From JANQPX01 sp050633905 (GTDB lineage: Bacteria; Pseudomonadota; Alphaproteobacteria; Geminicoccales; Geminicoccaceae), in contig JBOEHJ010000011.1 of the NCBI GenBank assembly GCA_050633905.1, positions 9,149 to 73,148 on the forward strand: a stretch of DNA of 64,000 nt. Reading direction: 5' to 3'. Within the stretch, counting starts at the first letter, position 1; each line of letters begins with the position of its first letter. Made by a program: the position numbers and the translations under genes. The notes below the pieces were generated by a model. It saw nothing but the letters and a program-made list of their open reading frames with translations. It had not been told where the DNA came from and did not search any database. This document shows, piece by piece, positions 51,716 through 60,651 of this stretch.

Positions 51716-52834
51716 ATGCGCGATCTTGAAGGTTTGCTCGTCATTTCGGTGGAACATGCAGTTGCCGCACCTTACGCATCGGGCAAGCTGGCCGATGCCG
51801 GTGCGCGCGTGATCAAGGTCGAGCGGCCGGAGGGTGATTTCGCGCGCGGCTACGATGCCCATGTGAATGGCGAAAGTGCTTATTTCGTCTGGTTGAACCG
51901 TGGCAAGGAATCGGTTTGCCTCGACCTTAAGGATGAGGCGGACAAAAAAATCCTGGCCGCGATGATCGATCAGGCCGATGTGCTGATCCAAAATCTTGGC
52001 CCCGGCGTGATGGAACGTTTGGGCTTTGGATTGGAGAAGCTGCGCGAGAATTATCGAGGGCTGATCATCTGTTCGATTTCAGGCTATGGCGCGGATGGCC
52101 CCTGGCGTGATCAAAAGGCCTATGACCTTCTGATTCAGGCGGAAAGCGGCCTTTGTGCGATCAACGGCACGCCGGATGGGCCGGCAAGGGTAGGGGTTTC
52201 GGTCTGCGATATTGCAGCGGGGATGACCGCTTATCAGGCCATTCTTCAGGCGTTGATTGCGCGCGGCAAAAGAGGCGAGGGGCGGATCATCGAGGTGTCG
52301 TTGTTCGGGGCGATGGCGGATTGGATGAACGTGCCCTATCTCCAGCATCGCTATGGCGGTGCGACGCCGAAACGTCAGGGTCTGAAGCATCCAACGGTTG
52401 CTCCTTACGGGGCGTTTGTGTGCGCTGATGACAAAACCCTGCTCATCTCCATTCAAAACGAACGGGAATGGCAGCGGTTTTGCACTGAAGTGATCGGCGA
52501 TGTTGACCTGCCGACGCGAGAAGGGTTTCGCACCAATGTCGAGCGTGTTGCCAACCGGTTGAGGGTTGACGGCCTTTGTTCGAACTTTTTTCGTAAGCGC
52601 GACCGCGAAGCTAATATCGCTCTGCTCGATGTGGCCGGTATCGCCTATGGACGCCTCTCGGATCTCGACGATCTGATGAAGCATCCGCAAAATCGGTTCA
52701 TCCAGGTCAGGACCGAAAACGGCAATGTCGAGCTTTTAGCGCCGGCAAGCGTCGTTCGTGGCCGGGAAGAAACCTATGGCGCCGTGCCAAAAAAGGATGG
52801 GCATGGCAAGGCGATCAGGGATGAGTTCGCATAA
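51716..52834 (+). CDS. CaiB/BaiF family (class III) CoA transferase
   Basis: 372 residues. LVISVEHAVAAPYASGKLAD, AGARVIKVERPEGDFARGYD (the nucleophilic Asp follows later), LNRGKESVCLDLKDEAD and ADVLIQNLGPGVMERLG are the canonical N-terminal motifs; SISGYGADGPW is the CoA contact. The length is near the family norm of 400. The acyl substrate (formyl, carnitine, 2-hydroxy acid) is not predictable. It is the first gene of the quaternary-amine region and is convergent with a carnitine-dehydrogenase-like gene. Confidence 0.9.
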   Translation: MRDLEGLLVISVEHAVAAPYASGKLADAGARVIKVERPEGDFARGYDAHVNGESAYFVWLNRGKESVCLDLKDEADKKILAAMIDQADVLIQNLGPGVMERLGFGLEKLRENYRGLIICSISGYGADGPWRDQKAYDLLIQAESGLCAINGTPDGPARVGVSVCDIAAGMTAYQAILQALIARGKRGEGRIIEVSLFGAMADWMNVPYLQHRYGGATPKRQGLKHPTVAPYGAFVCADDKTLLISIQNEREWQRFCTEVIGDVDLPTREGFRTNVERVANRLRVDGLCSNFFRKRDREANIALLDVAGIAYGRLSDLDDLMKHPQNRFIQVRTENGNVELLAPASVVRGREETYGAVPKKDGHGKAIRDEFA

Positions 52835-52882
52835 GGCGAGAACACCAAGTCGATTGAATGTGGGGCGTCATTGAAGAGTGCT

Positions 52883-53803
52883 TTACGCCTTTGCCTTCAA
52901 GAGCTTGACGAGCATTGCGTCCCGCTCGCTAGCAAGGTTCGAGGTTGGCTGACCGCCGGTCGCTTCGATCACGCCGTCGATCAGTTTCTTGCGCAGAGCG
53001 TCATCGATGCGCGGATCACCGAGATCGTCCCACCAGCGATGAAAGCTCTCCGTATAGCGATCGCAAAACGCGCTGATCCCCTGCTCACCTGCTGCCAGAT
53101 GATACAATGTGGTCGGTCCCATCGCGGCCCAACGAAGACCAGGTCCTGCAGACACGGCTTTGTCGACGTCGCCGACCGAGGCGACACCCTCATTGATCAG
53201 GTGCAACGCTTCCCGCCAAATCGCCGCTTGCAGACGGTTGGCCACATGCCCCGCCACTTCCTTATTGACGCGAATCGTGACCTTGCCGACGTCTTCGTAG
53301 AACCGCTCGGCAGCCTCGACCACGCCATCGGCGGTCCGATCATTGCCCATCACCTCGACCAGTGGGATCAAATGCGGTGGGTTGAAAGGATGGCCGAGAA
53401 TGAGGCGTGAGGGATCACGAAAGCCGGCCTGCATTTCGGAAAGTGTCAGGCCCGACGCCGAGCTGGCGATGACCGCATCAGAGTCAAGAGCTTCCTCAAT
53501 CTCGGCATAAAGCGCGTGCTTGACCGGCAATTGCTCAGGTACGTTTTCTTGTACGAACGCAGCGCGTTCGATCGCTTGACTTGGTGTCGGGTAGAACGTC
53601 AGAGCATCAGGGTTGCCCCTGTCGGTCATGGCGAGTTCCGTCAGCGTGGGCCAAGCCTTCTTTACATAAGCGCGGACGGTTTTTTCGGCGTCGCCTGCGA
53701 CGTCGAACACGGCGACGCTTCGGCCAGCGGCCAGGAAGAGGGCGGTCCAGCTGGCGCCGATGACGCCGGCGCCCAAGACGGCGGTGTGATTGAGGTCGAC
53801 CAT
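52883..53803 (-). CDS. 3-hydroxyacyl-CoA dehydrogenase family, carnitine-dehydrogenase-like
   Basis: 306 residues. AVLGAGVIGASWTALFLAAG is the NAD fold, QENVPEQLPVKHALYAEIEE and SSASGLTLSEMQAG the central motifs, and LGHPFNPPHLIPLVEVMG the catalytic His region; a C-terminal six-helix domain follows. The pattern resembles L-carnitine 3-dehydrogenase and lambda-crystallin (gulonate dehydrogenase) more than fatty-acid enzymes. The ATG shares one base with the stop codon of the upstream SDR gene (TAATG), so the two are coupled. Confidence 0.82.
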   Translation of the reverse strand: MVDLNHTAVLGAGVIGASWTALFLAAGRSVAVFDVAGDAEKTVRAYVKKAWPTLTELAMTDRGNPDALTFYPTPSQAIERAAFVQENVPEQLPVKHALYAEIEEALDSDAVIASSASGLTLSEMQAGFRDPSRLILGHPFNPPHLIPLVEVMGNDRTADGVVEAAERFYEDVGKVTIRVNKEVAGHVANRLQAAIWREALHLINEGVASVGDVDKAVSAGPGLRWAAMGPTTLYHLAAGEQGISAFCDRYTESFHRWWDDLGDPRIDDALRKKLIDGVIEATGGQPTSNLASERDAMLVKLLKAKA

Positions 53804-54567
53804 TAGAAAAGTCCCGGTTGCAGAGGAGTAGCTGCGGTGAGGCCACCATCGACGGTGATGCACTGGCCGGTAACGAAGGCTGCCTCGTCGGAGGCGAGCC
53901 AGAGGGCGGCGCTTGCGATATCTGCGGGTTCACCGAAGCGGCCGGCGGCGTGCCGAGCGAGCGCGTCGGCTTTGGCCTTATCAACATTTTCGGCGACGGC
54001 GAAAGCGGCATCGGCCATGCCGGTCATGATCCAGCCGGGGCGGATCGCATTGCAGCGCACTGCTGGACCATGGTCGACCGCGATTGAGCGGGTCAGACCG
54101 TGGACAAAGGCTTTCGATGCATTATAGAGCGCTAGGCCAGGATCGGCGGTGACGCCGGAAATCGAGCCAATATTGACGATCGAGCCACCGCCAGCAGCTT
54201 CCATGCCGGGAATGAAAGCACGGCAGCAATTGAACACACCTCGACAATTGGCGCCGATCACAGCGTCCCAATCTTCATCGCCACTCTCAGTCACAGTCTT
54301 TTCGACCTGCACACCCGCATTGTTCACGAGGATGGATACTGTCCCGTACGTTGTCTCAACGTACCTCTTCAGCGTCTCCACCTGCTCCGAGTCAGAAACA
54401 TCACACCGCCGCCACCCAACGGTCTCAGGCAAGTCCCCGGGGCGCGCGCCGCGCCGGCCGCAGGTGATGACGGTGGCGCCAGCCTCGACGAAGCGCTCGA
54501 CGATCGCGTGGCCGATGCCTTGCCCACCACCAGTAACTACGGCCAGCTTGCCGCTTATGTCAGCCAT
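53803..54567 (-). CDS. Short-chain dehydrogenase/reductase
   Basis: 254 residues. LAVVTGGGQGIGHAIVERF is the TGxxxGxG cofactor loop, LVNNAGVQVEKTV the NNAG strand, NIGSISGVTADPGLALYNAS the Ser and YxxxK site (Tyr-Asn-Ala-Ser-Lys), and VRCNAIRPGWIMTGM follows. A classical NAD(P)-dependent oxidoreductase; the substrate is unknown. It is coupled to the carnitine-dehydrogenase-like gene by a one-base overlap. Confidence 0.9.
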   Translation of the reverse strand: MADISGKLAVVTGGGQGIGHAIVERFVEAGATVITCGRRGARPGDLPETVGWRRCDVSDSEQVETLKRYVETTYGTVSILVNNAGVQVEKTVTESGDEDWDAVIGANCRGVFNCCRAFIPGMEAAGGGSIVNIGSISGVTADPGLALYNASKAFVHGLTRSIAVDHGPAVRCNAIRPGWIMTGMADAAFAVAENVDKAKADALARHAAGRFGEPADIASAALWLASDEAAFVTGQCITVDGGLTAATPLQPGLF

Positions 54568-54671
54568 CTGATCTCTGCCCTACGAATGCTTCATCGATGA
54601 TTGTCCACGTCTCATACCCGACGGACGAGCTCTTCATCTTTCCTTAATTGTCATCCACCATGATGGTTTTC

Positions 54672-54752
54672 GGTCCATGGAATCCTGGGATCCCGACCGC
54701 CTGCGAAAAGAGTTTGCGGCAAGGCTCAGACTTCCACGATCGCATGGACCAG
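54672..54752. repeat. Family 1 palindromic repeat, copy 6
   Basis: GGTCCATGGAATCCTGGGAT at the left and CTTCCACGATCGCATGGACC at the right are imperfect inverted arms; the loop CGACCGCCTGCGAAAAGAG is unlike that of other copies. Confidence 0.78.
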
Positions 54753-54833
54753 TAAGGTGGTCTCTGATTAGCAAGGTTTGGTTGAGTATGTGTTAAACCT
54801 CAGCTTTTAGAATAGAACTTTGCGTGGTCAGTC

Positions 54834-54912
54834 TAGTGATGTGATCACATCAATTTATTCCCTCCGTTTTCGCCAAGATTGATGGTATGCGGCCAAATTC
54901 CGAGAAGGCAGG
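54834..54912 (+). repeat. Family 2 repeat, copy 6
   Basis: TAGTGATGTGATCACATCAA holds a perfect 16-base palindrome (54837-54852), then TTTATTCCCTCCGTTTTCGC and TGATGGTATGCGGCC. More diverged than the other copies. Confidence 0.6.
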
Positions 54913-54939
54913 TGGTATATTCTTGTCTCGAATTTACCA

Positions 54940-55716
54940 CTAGATCTTCATTTGCTGAACCTGGGCCGACAGGCCGCCATCGAGAACCCAAAGTTGGCCG
55001 GAAGCGTAGCGCGCTTCGTCTGAGGCGAGCCAGAGGACGAGGTTGGCGATGTCTTCAGGTGTGCCGTAGGTCTTGGTCGGATGTACGTCGCGGACAGCTT
55101 GTTGGAGGCTTTCGATGTCGCCTGCGTCTTGGAAGAAACTCTGCAGCATCGGCGTGTCGATATATCCGGGGCAAACGGCATTCACGCGAATACCTTCGGG
55201 GCCATGATCGCAAGCCATGGCGCGGGTGAGCGCATGGACGGCACCTTTGGTGGCGCAATACGCCGCGAGCTTGGGATCGGCGATGAATCCGTCATAGGAT
55301 CCGAAATTGATAATCGATGCGCCGGCGGATTTGCGGAGCAGCGGCAGTGCGTGTTTGGATGTCAGAAACGCGCCGGTGACGTTGATTGCGAAGATACGGT
55401 TCCAGTCCTCAAGGGACGTGTCCTCGATGGTTTTTTCGATCTCGATGCCGGCGGCGTTCACCAGAACATCGAGCCTGCCTTGTTTTTCTTTGACGGATGC
55501 AATCGCATTTTTTACCGAGGTTTCGTCGGTGACGTCGACTTTGATGAACGCGTCATTGGACCCGTTGACGTCGGCCTGCCCGACTGAGCCTTCTGCTGAA
55601 AGATCGGCGGCGAAGGCTGTCGCACCTTCCCGAGCGAAGCGCTGGATAATCGCCCGGCCAATACCGCCACGGCCACCGGTGACCAATGCGATTTTTCCCG
55701 CGAGACGTCCGTTCAT
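54940..55716 (-). CDS. Short-chain dehydrogenase/reductase
   Basis: 258 residues. IALVTGGRGGIGRAIIQRFA is the cofactor loop, LVNAAGIEIEKTIED the NAAG strand, INFGSYDGFIADPKLAAYC and the YCATK active site, then IRVNAVCPGYIDTPML. It overlaps the choline sulfatase stop by four bases (ATGA), so it is in one operon with the sulfatase and the Rieske oxygenase. The substrate is probably a metabolite of that pathway, but this is inference. Confidence 0.9.
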   Translation of the reverse strand: MNGRLAGKIALVTGGRGGIGRAIIQRFAREGATAFAADLSAEGSVGQADVNGSNDAFIKVDVTDETSVKNAIASVKEKQGRLDVLVNAAGIEIEKTIEDTSLEDWNRIFAINVTGAFLTSKHALPLLRKSAGASIINFGSYDGFIADPKLAAYCATKGAVHALTRAMACDHGPEGIRVNAVCPGYIDTPMLQSFFQDAGDIESLQQAVRDVHPTKTYGTPEDIANLVLWLASDEARYASGQLWVLDGGLSAQVQQMKI

Positions 55717-57275
55717 GAGACCCCGTCTCCGCCTTCATAAGGTGGAAAACGCGACTTCGCCGCGGCGACGGTCCAGTCCATATGGTTTCTCACATATTCG
55801 TTGGCGGCATCGCGTTTAGGCTGGAAGTCCCAGCTGGTGAGCGTGCCGTCCTGCATGGCTTCGTAGACGGCGCGCCGTTTTTTCTGGGTCGCAATGACGT
55901 CCTTGCGGATCACCTTGCTATCCCAGCGTCGACGAACCTCCTCGGCAAACGCCTTGGCGATGTCAGCATGGGCCGGCTCGGTCCCGAGATTGGTAAGCTC
56001 GTTCGGGTCGTTCTCGATATTGAACAGCAGCGGTGGGTCGACATCGCAGTGAATATATTTGTAAGGCCCCCGCCGGATCATGAAGCAGGGGTGCGACGCA
56101 CACTCCGCGCAATATTCTGCAATCGCTTCATCCGGATCATCAGCCGGATCGACCGCCCCCGTCGCCAGCCCCCAAAGGCTGCGGCCGTCCACACTGTCGC
56201 CGAGATCGTCAACGACACCACCAGATGCTTCCAGGAGAGTCGGAAAAATATCGACCAGTGATACATTATTATCGACCGTCCTGCCGGTTGGCAGGCCCGG
56301 TCCTGCCATGATCAAAGGCACGCGGCAGGACCATTCGAAAAAATTCATTTTGTACCAGAGGCCGCGTTCGCCGAGCATGTCGCCGTGATCGCTGGTGACG
56401 ATGACGACGGTGTTGTCGTCGAGTTCTGCGGCTTTGAGCGTGTCCATGATGCGGCCGACCCAGTGGTCGACATAGGAGGTGTTGGCGTAATAGGCGTGGC
56501 GTGCGTTTCGGATTTGTTCATCAGTGACGAGTTCTACATCCGCCTCGATCCCGGCCATGACCCGCTTGCTGTGGGCGTCCTGCTGTCCCGGAGGCAGCAT
56601 CGGCACGGTTGGCATGTCGATGGCGTTGTGGTCGTAGAGATCCCACCATTTCGGGAGCGCTACATAGGGATCATGGGGGTGGATGAAGGAGACCACCATC
56701 ATGAAGGGGTCGTGCGACGACCGCGCGTACTCAAAGATTTTTCGTTCCGCGAAAAACCCGACTTCCTCGTCATATTCGATCTGGAAGGTGGTGGCGGCGA
56801 CACCCGCTTCGACCACGCTGTCCATGTTATGGTACCACTTGTCGATGCGCTCGTCCGGCAGTTCCCAATCCGGCGTCCAGGCGAAATCGCTGGGATAGAC
56901 GTCGGTCGTGATGCGCTCGTTGAAGCCGTGCAATTGATCCGGGCCGACGAAATGCATCTTGCCGGAGAGGCAGGTATGATAGCCGAGTTTTCGGAGATGG
57001 TGGGCGAAGGTCGGGATCGAGCTTGTGAACTCGGAGGCATTGTCATAGGCGGCAATGCGGGTCACATGCTGCCCTGACATGAACGAGAAGCGGGCAGGCG
57101 CGCAAAGGGGCGCATTGGTATAAGCGCTATCAAAGCGCACACCGCGCTTGGCAAGTGCATCCATCGCCGGCGTCTTCACCACAGGGTGCCCGTATGCACC
57201 GGTCGCGAACGGCGTCAGTTGATCGGCCATGATCAGGATAATGTTTGGTTTCGAGCCAGTGCCGACGGGGCTCAC
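55713..57275 (-). CDS. betC: Choline-sulfatase
   Basis: 520 residues, near the BetC length of about 510. NIILIMADQLTPFATGAYGH carries the first metal Asp, NAPLCAPARFSFMSGQH the C58-A-P-A-R motif whose Cys becomes formylglycine, and LSGKMHFVGPDQLHGFNERI and VTSDHGDMLGERGLWYKMN are strong BetC signatures. It releases choline from choline-O-sulfate. GTG 57275 overlaps the stop of the Rieske gene (GTGA). A second glance at WYKMNFFEWSCRVPLIMAGP supports BetC over other sulfatases. Confidence 0.9.
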   Translation of the reverse strand: MSPVGTGSKPNIILIMADQLTPFATGAYGHPVVKTPAMDALAKRGVRFDSAYTNAPLCAPARFSFMSGQHVTRIAAYDNASEFTSSIPTFAHHLRKLGYHTCLSGKMHFVGPDQLHGFNERITTDVYPSDFAWTPDWELPDERIDKWYHNMDSVVEAGVAATTFQIEYDEEVGFFAERKIFEYARSSHDPFMMVVSFIHPHDPYVALPKWWDLYDHNAIDMPTVPMLPPGQQDAHSKRVMAGIEADVELVTDEQIRNARHAYYANTSYVDHWVGRIMDTLKAAELDDNTVVIVTSDHGDMLGERGLWYKMNFFEWSCRVPLIMAGPGLPTGRTVDNNVSLVDIFPTLLEASGGVVDDLGDSVDGRSLWGLATGAVDPADDPDEAIAEYCAECASHPCFMIRRGPYKYIHCDVDPPLLFNIENDPNELTNLGTEPAHADIAKAFAEEVRRRWDSKVIRKDVIATQKKRRAVYEAMQDGTLTSWDFQPKRDAANEYVRNHMDWTVAAAKSRFPPYEGGDGVS

Positions 57276-58411
57276 GCTGCGGCACTCTTGTAAGCGTCCA
57301 GCACCAAGCCGTGGAAATGGTGGACAGCGTGTTCGGATTTTCCTGAGCCTGACGGATCATGGACGATCCGGCCCTGGCTGAAGGCCGGCGTTCCCATGCC
57401 GCGCTGAACGCTTTCAACGAGCGTGATGTCCTCGACCTGCAGTATATCGTCGATATAGCGGATCGCTTCGCGCTCGGCGTCGTTCGGTTCCGCATCCTCG
57501 AAGAAGAAGTCGTAGGTTTCATAGGTATGATCGACACCGACGGGAATGATGTGCATGACGATCATGTTGCCGCGCCCGGGATAGCGCATCAGGCAGGTGT
57601 TAGGCCAAAGGAACCAGACGGCGTGGTCTTTGACCGTGGCGCCCTCGATCGAATAGGCAGCGTTCGCCGTCTTGCCGGCCTCGGCCATATGGCTGGAATA
57701 GACGCCGTGGGTGGTCACCTTGTATGTGTCCATGTCGACCAGCGTGCAGAAATCCTTATGGGCGACCGGGCAGTGATAGCACTCCAGAAAATTGTCGACG
57801 ACGTTCTTCCAATTGGAGCGGATGTTGTAGGTCAGTCGATGCGCGAAGGTGAGGTTTTCGACATCCGGCGCCCAGCGCATGATTTCAGTGGCAAGGCCGT
57901 CTGACTGTTTGGCCAGCGGTAACGCGTCGCTATCAAGATTGACGTAGACAAACCCACAAAAAACCTCGACCCGGATGCTGTCGAGACAAATGTTTTCGCG
58001 GTTGAAATCCTGAAGATGCTCGGTCTCGGGCGCCCGCACCAGCTGGCCTTCGAGGTTGTAGGACCAGGCGTGATAGGGGCAGAGGATGATATTGGTCCGG
58101 CCCTCGCCTCTCAGCAATTCATGGGCGCGATGCTTGCAGACATTGTAGAAAGCACGAAGTGCACCGGACTTGTCCCTGACGATGCAGATCGGCTGCCCTG
58201 CGACTTCGGTTGTGACATAGGCGCCGGGCTCGCGCAGCTTTTCGACATGGCAGACCCATTGCCAGCTGGTCGAAAAAATTGCCTGGCGTTCATAGGCGAG
58301 CCACCGCGGATCTGTATAAGCCTCGGCCTGGAGTGACCAGGATCGCTCGGGCCTTTCATGATAGCCGGCGGCAATCCGCTGGAGATCTTCAGCCTTCATC
58401 GACATGGTCAT
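57272..58411 (-). CDS. Rieske non-haem iron oxygenase, quaternary-amine type
   Basis: 379 residues. The Rieske cluster ligands are C92-x-H94 (NVCKHRAHELL) and C111-x2-H114 (ILCPYHAWSYNL); the iron site is NFLECYHCPVAHKDF with H213 and H218 and Glu 210 as bridging residue, where aromatic dioxygenases have Asp. A Glu here is seen in choline, carnitine and betaine oxygenases (CMO, CntA, GbcA). Next to a choline sulfatase, an oxidative step on choline or betaine is likely. The reductase partner is not in the window. ATG 58411 follows GGGGAG. Confidence 0.85.
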   Translation of the reverse strand: MTMSMKAEDLQRIAAGYHERPERSWSLQAEAYTDPRWLAYERQAIFSTSWQWVCHVEKLREPGAYVTTEVAGQPICIVRDKSGALRAFYNVCKHRAHELLRGEGRTNIILCPYHAWSYNLEGQLVRAPETEHLQDFNRENICLDSIRVEVFCGFVYVNLDSDALPLAKQSDGLATEIMRWAPDVENLTFAHRLTYNIRSNWKNVVDNFLECYHCPVAHKDFCTLVDMDTYKVTTHGVYSSHMAEAGKTANAAYSIEGATVKDHAVWFLWPNTCLMRYPGRGNMIVMHIIPVGVDHTYETYDFFFEDAEPNDAEREAIRYIDDILQVEDITLVESVQRGMGTPAFSQGRIVHDPSGSGKSEHAVHHFHGLVLDAYKSAAA

Positions 58412-58519
58412 CGCCCATTCTCCCCGAGGCATGCTCCACGAGGCTAGCGGCGATGTGCGGTGTGAGAAAGCGTGATTACGCCGCAAATGTCGCTTTTGGC
58501 ATGAAAGCACTATAAAGAA

Positions 58520-59461
58520 TCATGCGGTCTGCGTGCGGCTGCTGTCGTCGAGGGCGACATGGGCGATCACGCTTGTGATGATCATGATGGTGCCGCCCGC
58601 CTCCCACCAGCCGAAAGGCTCGTCCAGAAAGAATGCGCTGGAGGTGACGCCGGAGATGATCTCTGCCGCCAGCAGGAAGCTGATGGTGGCTGGGAGCAGT
58701 TTTCTTGCCCCCCAGAGCGTGATGCCGATGATGGGGGCGAGATAGAGGACGCCGGTTCCAAGTGCCAGCGGGACAGCGAGCGCGAAGGCGTCGCCGCTGG
58801 GATCGGGCCAGCCCTGCCATTTGAGCGGCAGCATGACTAAGCTTGTGATCACGGCCGAGACCATCACGGCCAGGGAAAGGCTAGCGACCTCGCTCCTTTG
58901 TTCATGGTTCACGTCGTTCGGTTTGGTCGAGAACACGAGGGCAGCGCCTATCGACCATGCCATGCCGGACAGAAGGGCGATCAAATCGCCGATGCCGCCG
59001 TTATCGAGGGCGATTTCTCCACGAAAGACGACGATCATTCCGGCGAACGACAGGATGAGTGGCGGCAGACGCTTCCAATGCCAGCGTCGCCCAAGGAAGA
59101 TCACCTCGATCAAGGTGCTCCAGGCCGGCGCCAGATAAAAGAGGAGCACTGCGCGCACGACATCGGTCAGTGACAACGAAGCCCCGTAGAACGCCACAGC
59201 CATACCGATCAGCGTAGCGCCGAGCAATGCCGGTCCCGTCAGTTTCGGGATGGCGCGGCCCGCAAGGACGACCACCAAAAGACCAAGCAAGGCGCCAAGA
59301 TTGATTCCAAAATTGGGCCAGACACCGGTGAGGCCGAGTGCCTCGCAGATCCGGATCGGCACCCACCAAAGACCCCACATCATGGCCGAGATCAGGACCA
59401 GCAGAACCGGACCATAACCAGGTGAGGATATCGCAGGCACTCGCTCGCTCATGGCGCCCAT
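58520..59461 (-). CDS. DMT family permease (EamA domains)
   Basis: 313 residues with ten predicted membrane helices in two EamA repeats. LVLISAMMWGLWWVPIRICE is the first helix, SLTDVVRAVLLFYLAPAWST the conserved region at the end of repeat one, and ITLWGARKLLPATISFLLAA with DEPFGWWEAGGTIMIITSVI the end of repeat two. It probably exports a small metabolite. It is upstream of the Rieske gene by 108 bp on the same strand, so it may belong to that operon. ATG 59461 or 59452. Confidence 0.85.
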   Translation of the reverse strand: MGAMSERVPAISSPGYGPVLLVLISAMMWGLWWVPIRICEALGLTGVWPNFGINLGALLGLLVVVLAGRAIPKLTGPALLGATLIGMAVAFYGASLSLTDVVRAVLLFYLAPAWSTLIEVIFLGRRWHWKRLPPLILSFAGMIVVFRGEIALDNGGIGDLIALLSGMAWSIGAALVFSTKPNDVNHEQRSEVASLSLAVMVSAVITSLVMLPLKWQGWPDPSGDAFALAVPLALGTGVLYLAPIIGITLWGARKLLPATISFLLAAEIISGVTSSAFFLDEPFGWWEAGGTIMIITSVIAHVALDDSSRTQTA

Positions 59462-59487
59462 GATGACCGTCGAAGCGGCTGCTGCCT

Positions 59488-59575
59488 AGTGGTATGACCA
59501 CGTCATTTGGTCTCCGACGCCTTCGAAGAACGCGCTAAGAAACTCAAGAATATGCAGACCTTTGCATCCTACGTC
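59488..59575 (+). repeat. Family 2 repeat, copy 7
   Basis: AGTGGTATGACCACGTCATT with the perfect hairpin GTGGT ATG ACCAC (59489-59501), then TGGTCTCCGACGCCTTCGAA and GAATATGCAGACC. It lies between divergent genes. Confidence 0.8.
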
Positions 59576-59669
59576 GTTCGCTGGTCATTGAGTTTTTTTC
59601 CCGAATTCTGCAACAGTGATGGTAAGCTCAAAGAAAATGCTATCGGTAAGTAGATCAGGAGAGGTCTCA

Positions 59670-60629
59670 ATGAATAAGAAAGGGCTCGCTGGAGCCGCAA
59701 TCATCATGGCGTCCGGTTTTGGCGCCGCCCAGGCCGCCGAGCTCGGCGCTATCGACGAGCCGATCAAGCTTGCGATCAATGAGTGGACCGGACAGCACGT
59801 CTCCACCCACATTGCCGGCGAGATGCTGAAAAAGGCCGGCTATCAAGTCGAATACGTCACTGCTGGCTACATGAACATGTACCAGGCGATGACCGATGGC
59901 GAGGTGCATGCCGCGCTTGAGATCTGGAGCTCGAACGTTTCCGATCAGTTTGCCGTGCAGGAAGAGGCAGGCGGCGTGGTCGACGTCTCCGATCTCGGCC
60001 TGGAGGCGCGCGAAGGCTTTGCCTATCCCGCCCATGTCGAGGAGCTGTGTCCAGGCCTTCCGGCTTGGGAGGCGCTTAAGGATTGCGCTGGTCAGTTCGC
60101 GACGGCGGAGACCATCCCGGAAGGCCGTCTGCTCGACTACCCTGCCGACTGGGGCACACCGGGCGCCGATCGCATCGCCGGCCTGGAACTCCCCTTCAAG
60201 GCCGTGCCTGCAGGCTCCGAGGGCGCACTCGTGACCGAAATCCGCGCCTCGACCGAAAAGAAAAGCCCGCTTCTGGTGGTGTTCTGGCAGCCGCACTGGG
60301 CTATTCCCGCTTACGGTTTGAAATTCGCCGAACTGCCGGAAGGTACGCCTGAATGCTATGAGGATCCGAGCTGGGGCCCCAATCCGAATGCGGTGAATGA
60401 TTGCGACTTCATCCCGTCCCGGATTTTCAAGGCCGCCTGGTCCGGCTTTGCCGAGAAATGGCCGGCTGCCTACGAAATCATCGAGGCTTATCGTCTGTCC
60501 ACCGATCAGCAGGAGCCGCTGATGGGCCAAGTCGACGTAGACGGCATGTCGGTCGAAGACGCGGTCGCCGCCTTCCTGGATGAGAACGAAGGCTACTGGA
60601 AGCCGGTCGTCGACGCCGCGATCAACTAA
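59670..60629 (+). CDS. Glycine-betaine-type ABC transporter substrate-binding protein (OpuAC-like)
   Basis: 319 residues with signal peptide (cleaved near AQAAE, residue 22). PIKLAINEWTGQHVSTHIAG, VEYVTAGYMNMYQAMTDGEV followed by HAALEIWSS, and SPLLVVFWQPHWAIPAYGLK give the aromatic residues (Trp) that cage quaternary ammonium groups in OpuAC/ProX proteins. GGAGAGG precedes ATG 59670. It is the first gene of a three-gene transporter. Several Cys (CPGLPAW, DCAGQF, PECYED, NDCDF) suggest two disulfides, which is unusual for OpuAC. Confidence 0.88.
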   Translation: MNKKGLAGAAIIMASGFGAAQAAELGAIDEPIKLAINEWTGQHVSTHIAGEMLKKAGYQVEYVTAGYMNMYQAMTDGEVHAALEIWSSNVSDQFAVQEEAGGVVDVSDLGLEAREGFAYPAHVEELCPGLPAWEALKDCAGQFATAETIPEGRLLDYPADWGTPGADRIAGLELPFKAVPAGSEGALVTEIRASTEKKSPLLVVFWQPHWAIPAYGLKFAELPEGTPECYEDPSWGPNPNAVNDCDFIPSRIFKAAWSGFAEKWPAAYEIIEAYRLSTDQQEPLMGQVDVDGMSVEDAVAAFLDENEGYWKPVVDAAIN

Positions 60630-60651
60630 CGCCAGAGGGCGGCGGGCCGGG

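Larger units (their letters stand above)
54568..54939. other. Intergenic region carrying one copy of each repeat family
   Basis: No gene is seen. Family 1 copy 6 (54672-54752) and family 2 copy 6 (about 54834-54912) fill nearly half of it. The promoter of the SDR at 53803-54567 should lie near its start codon. Confidence 0.5.
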
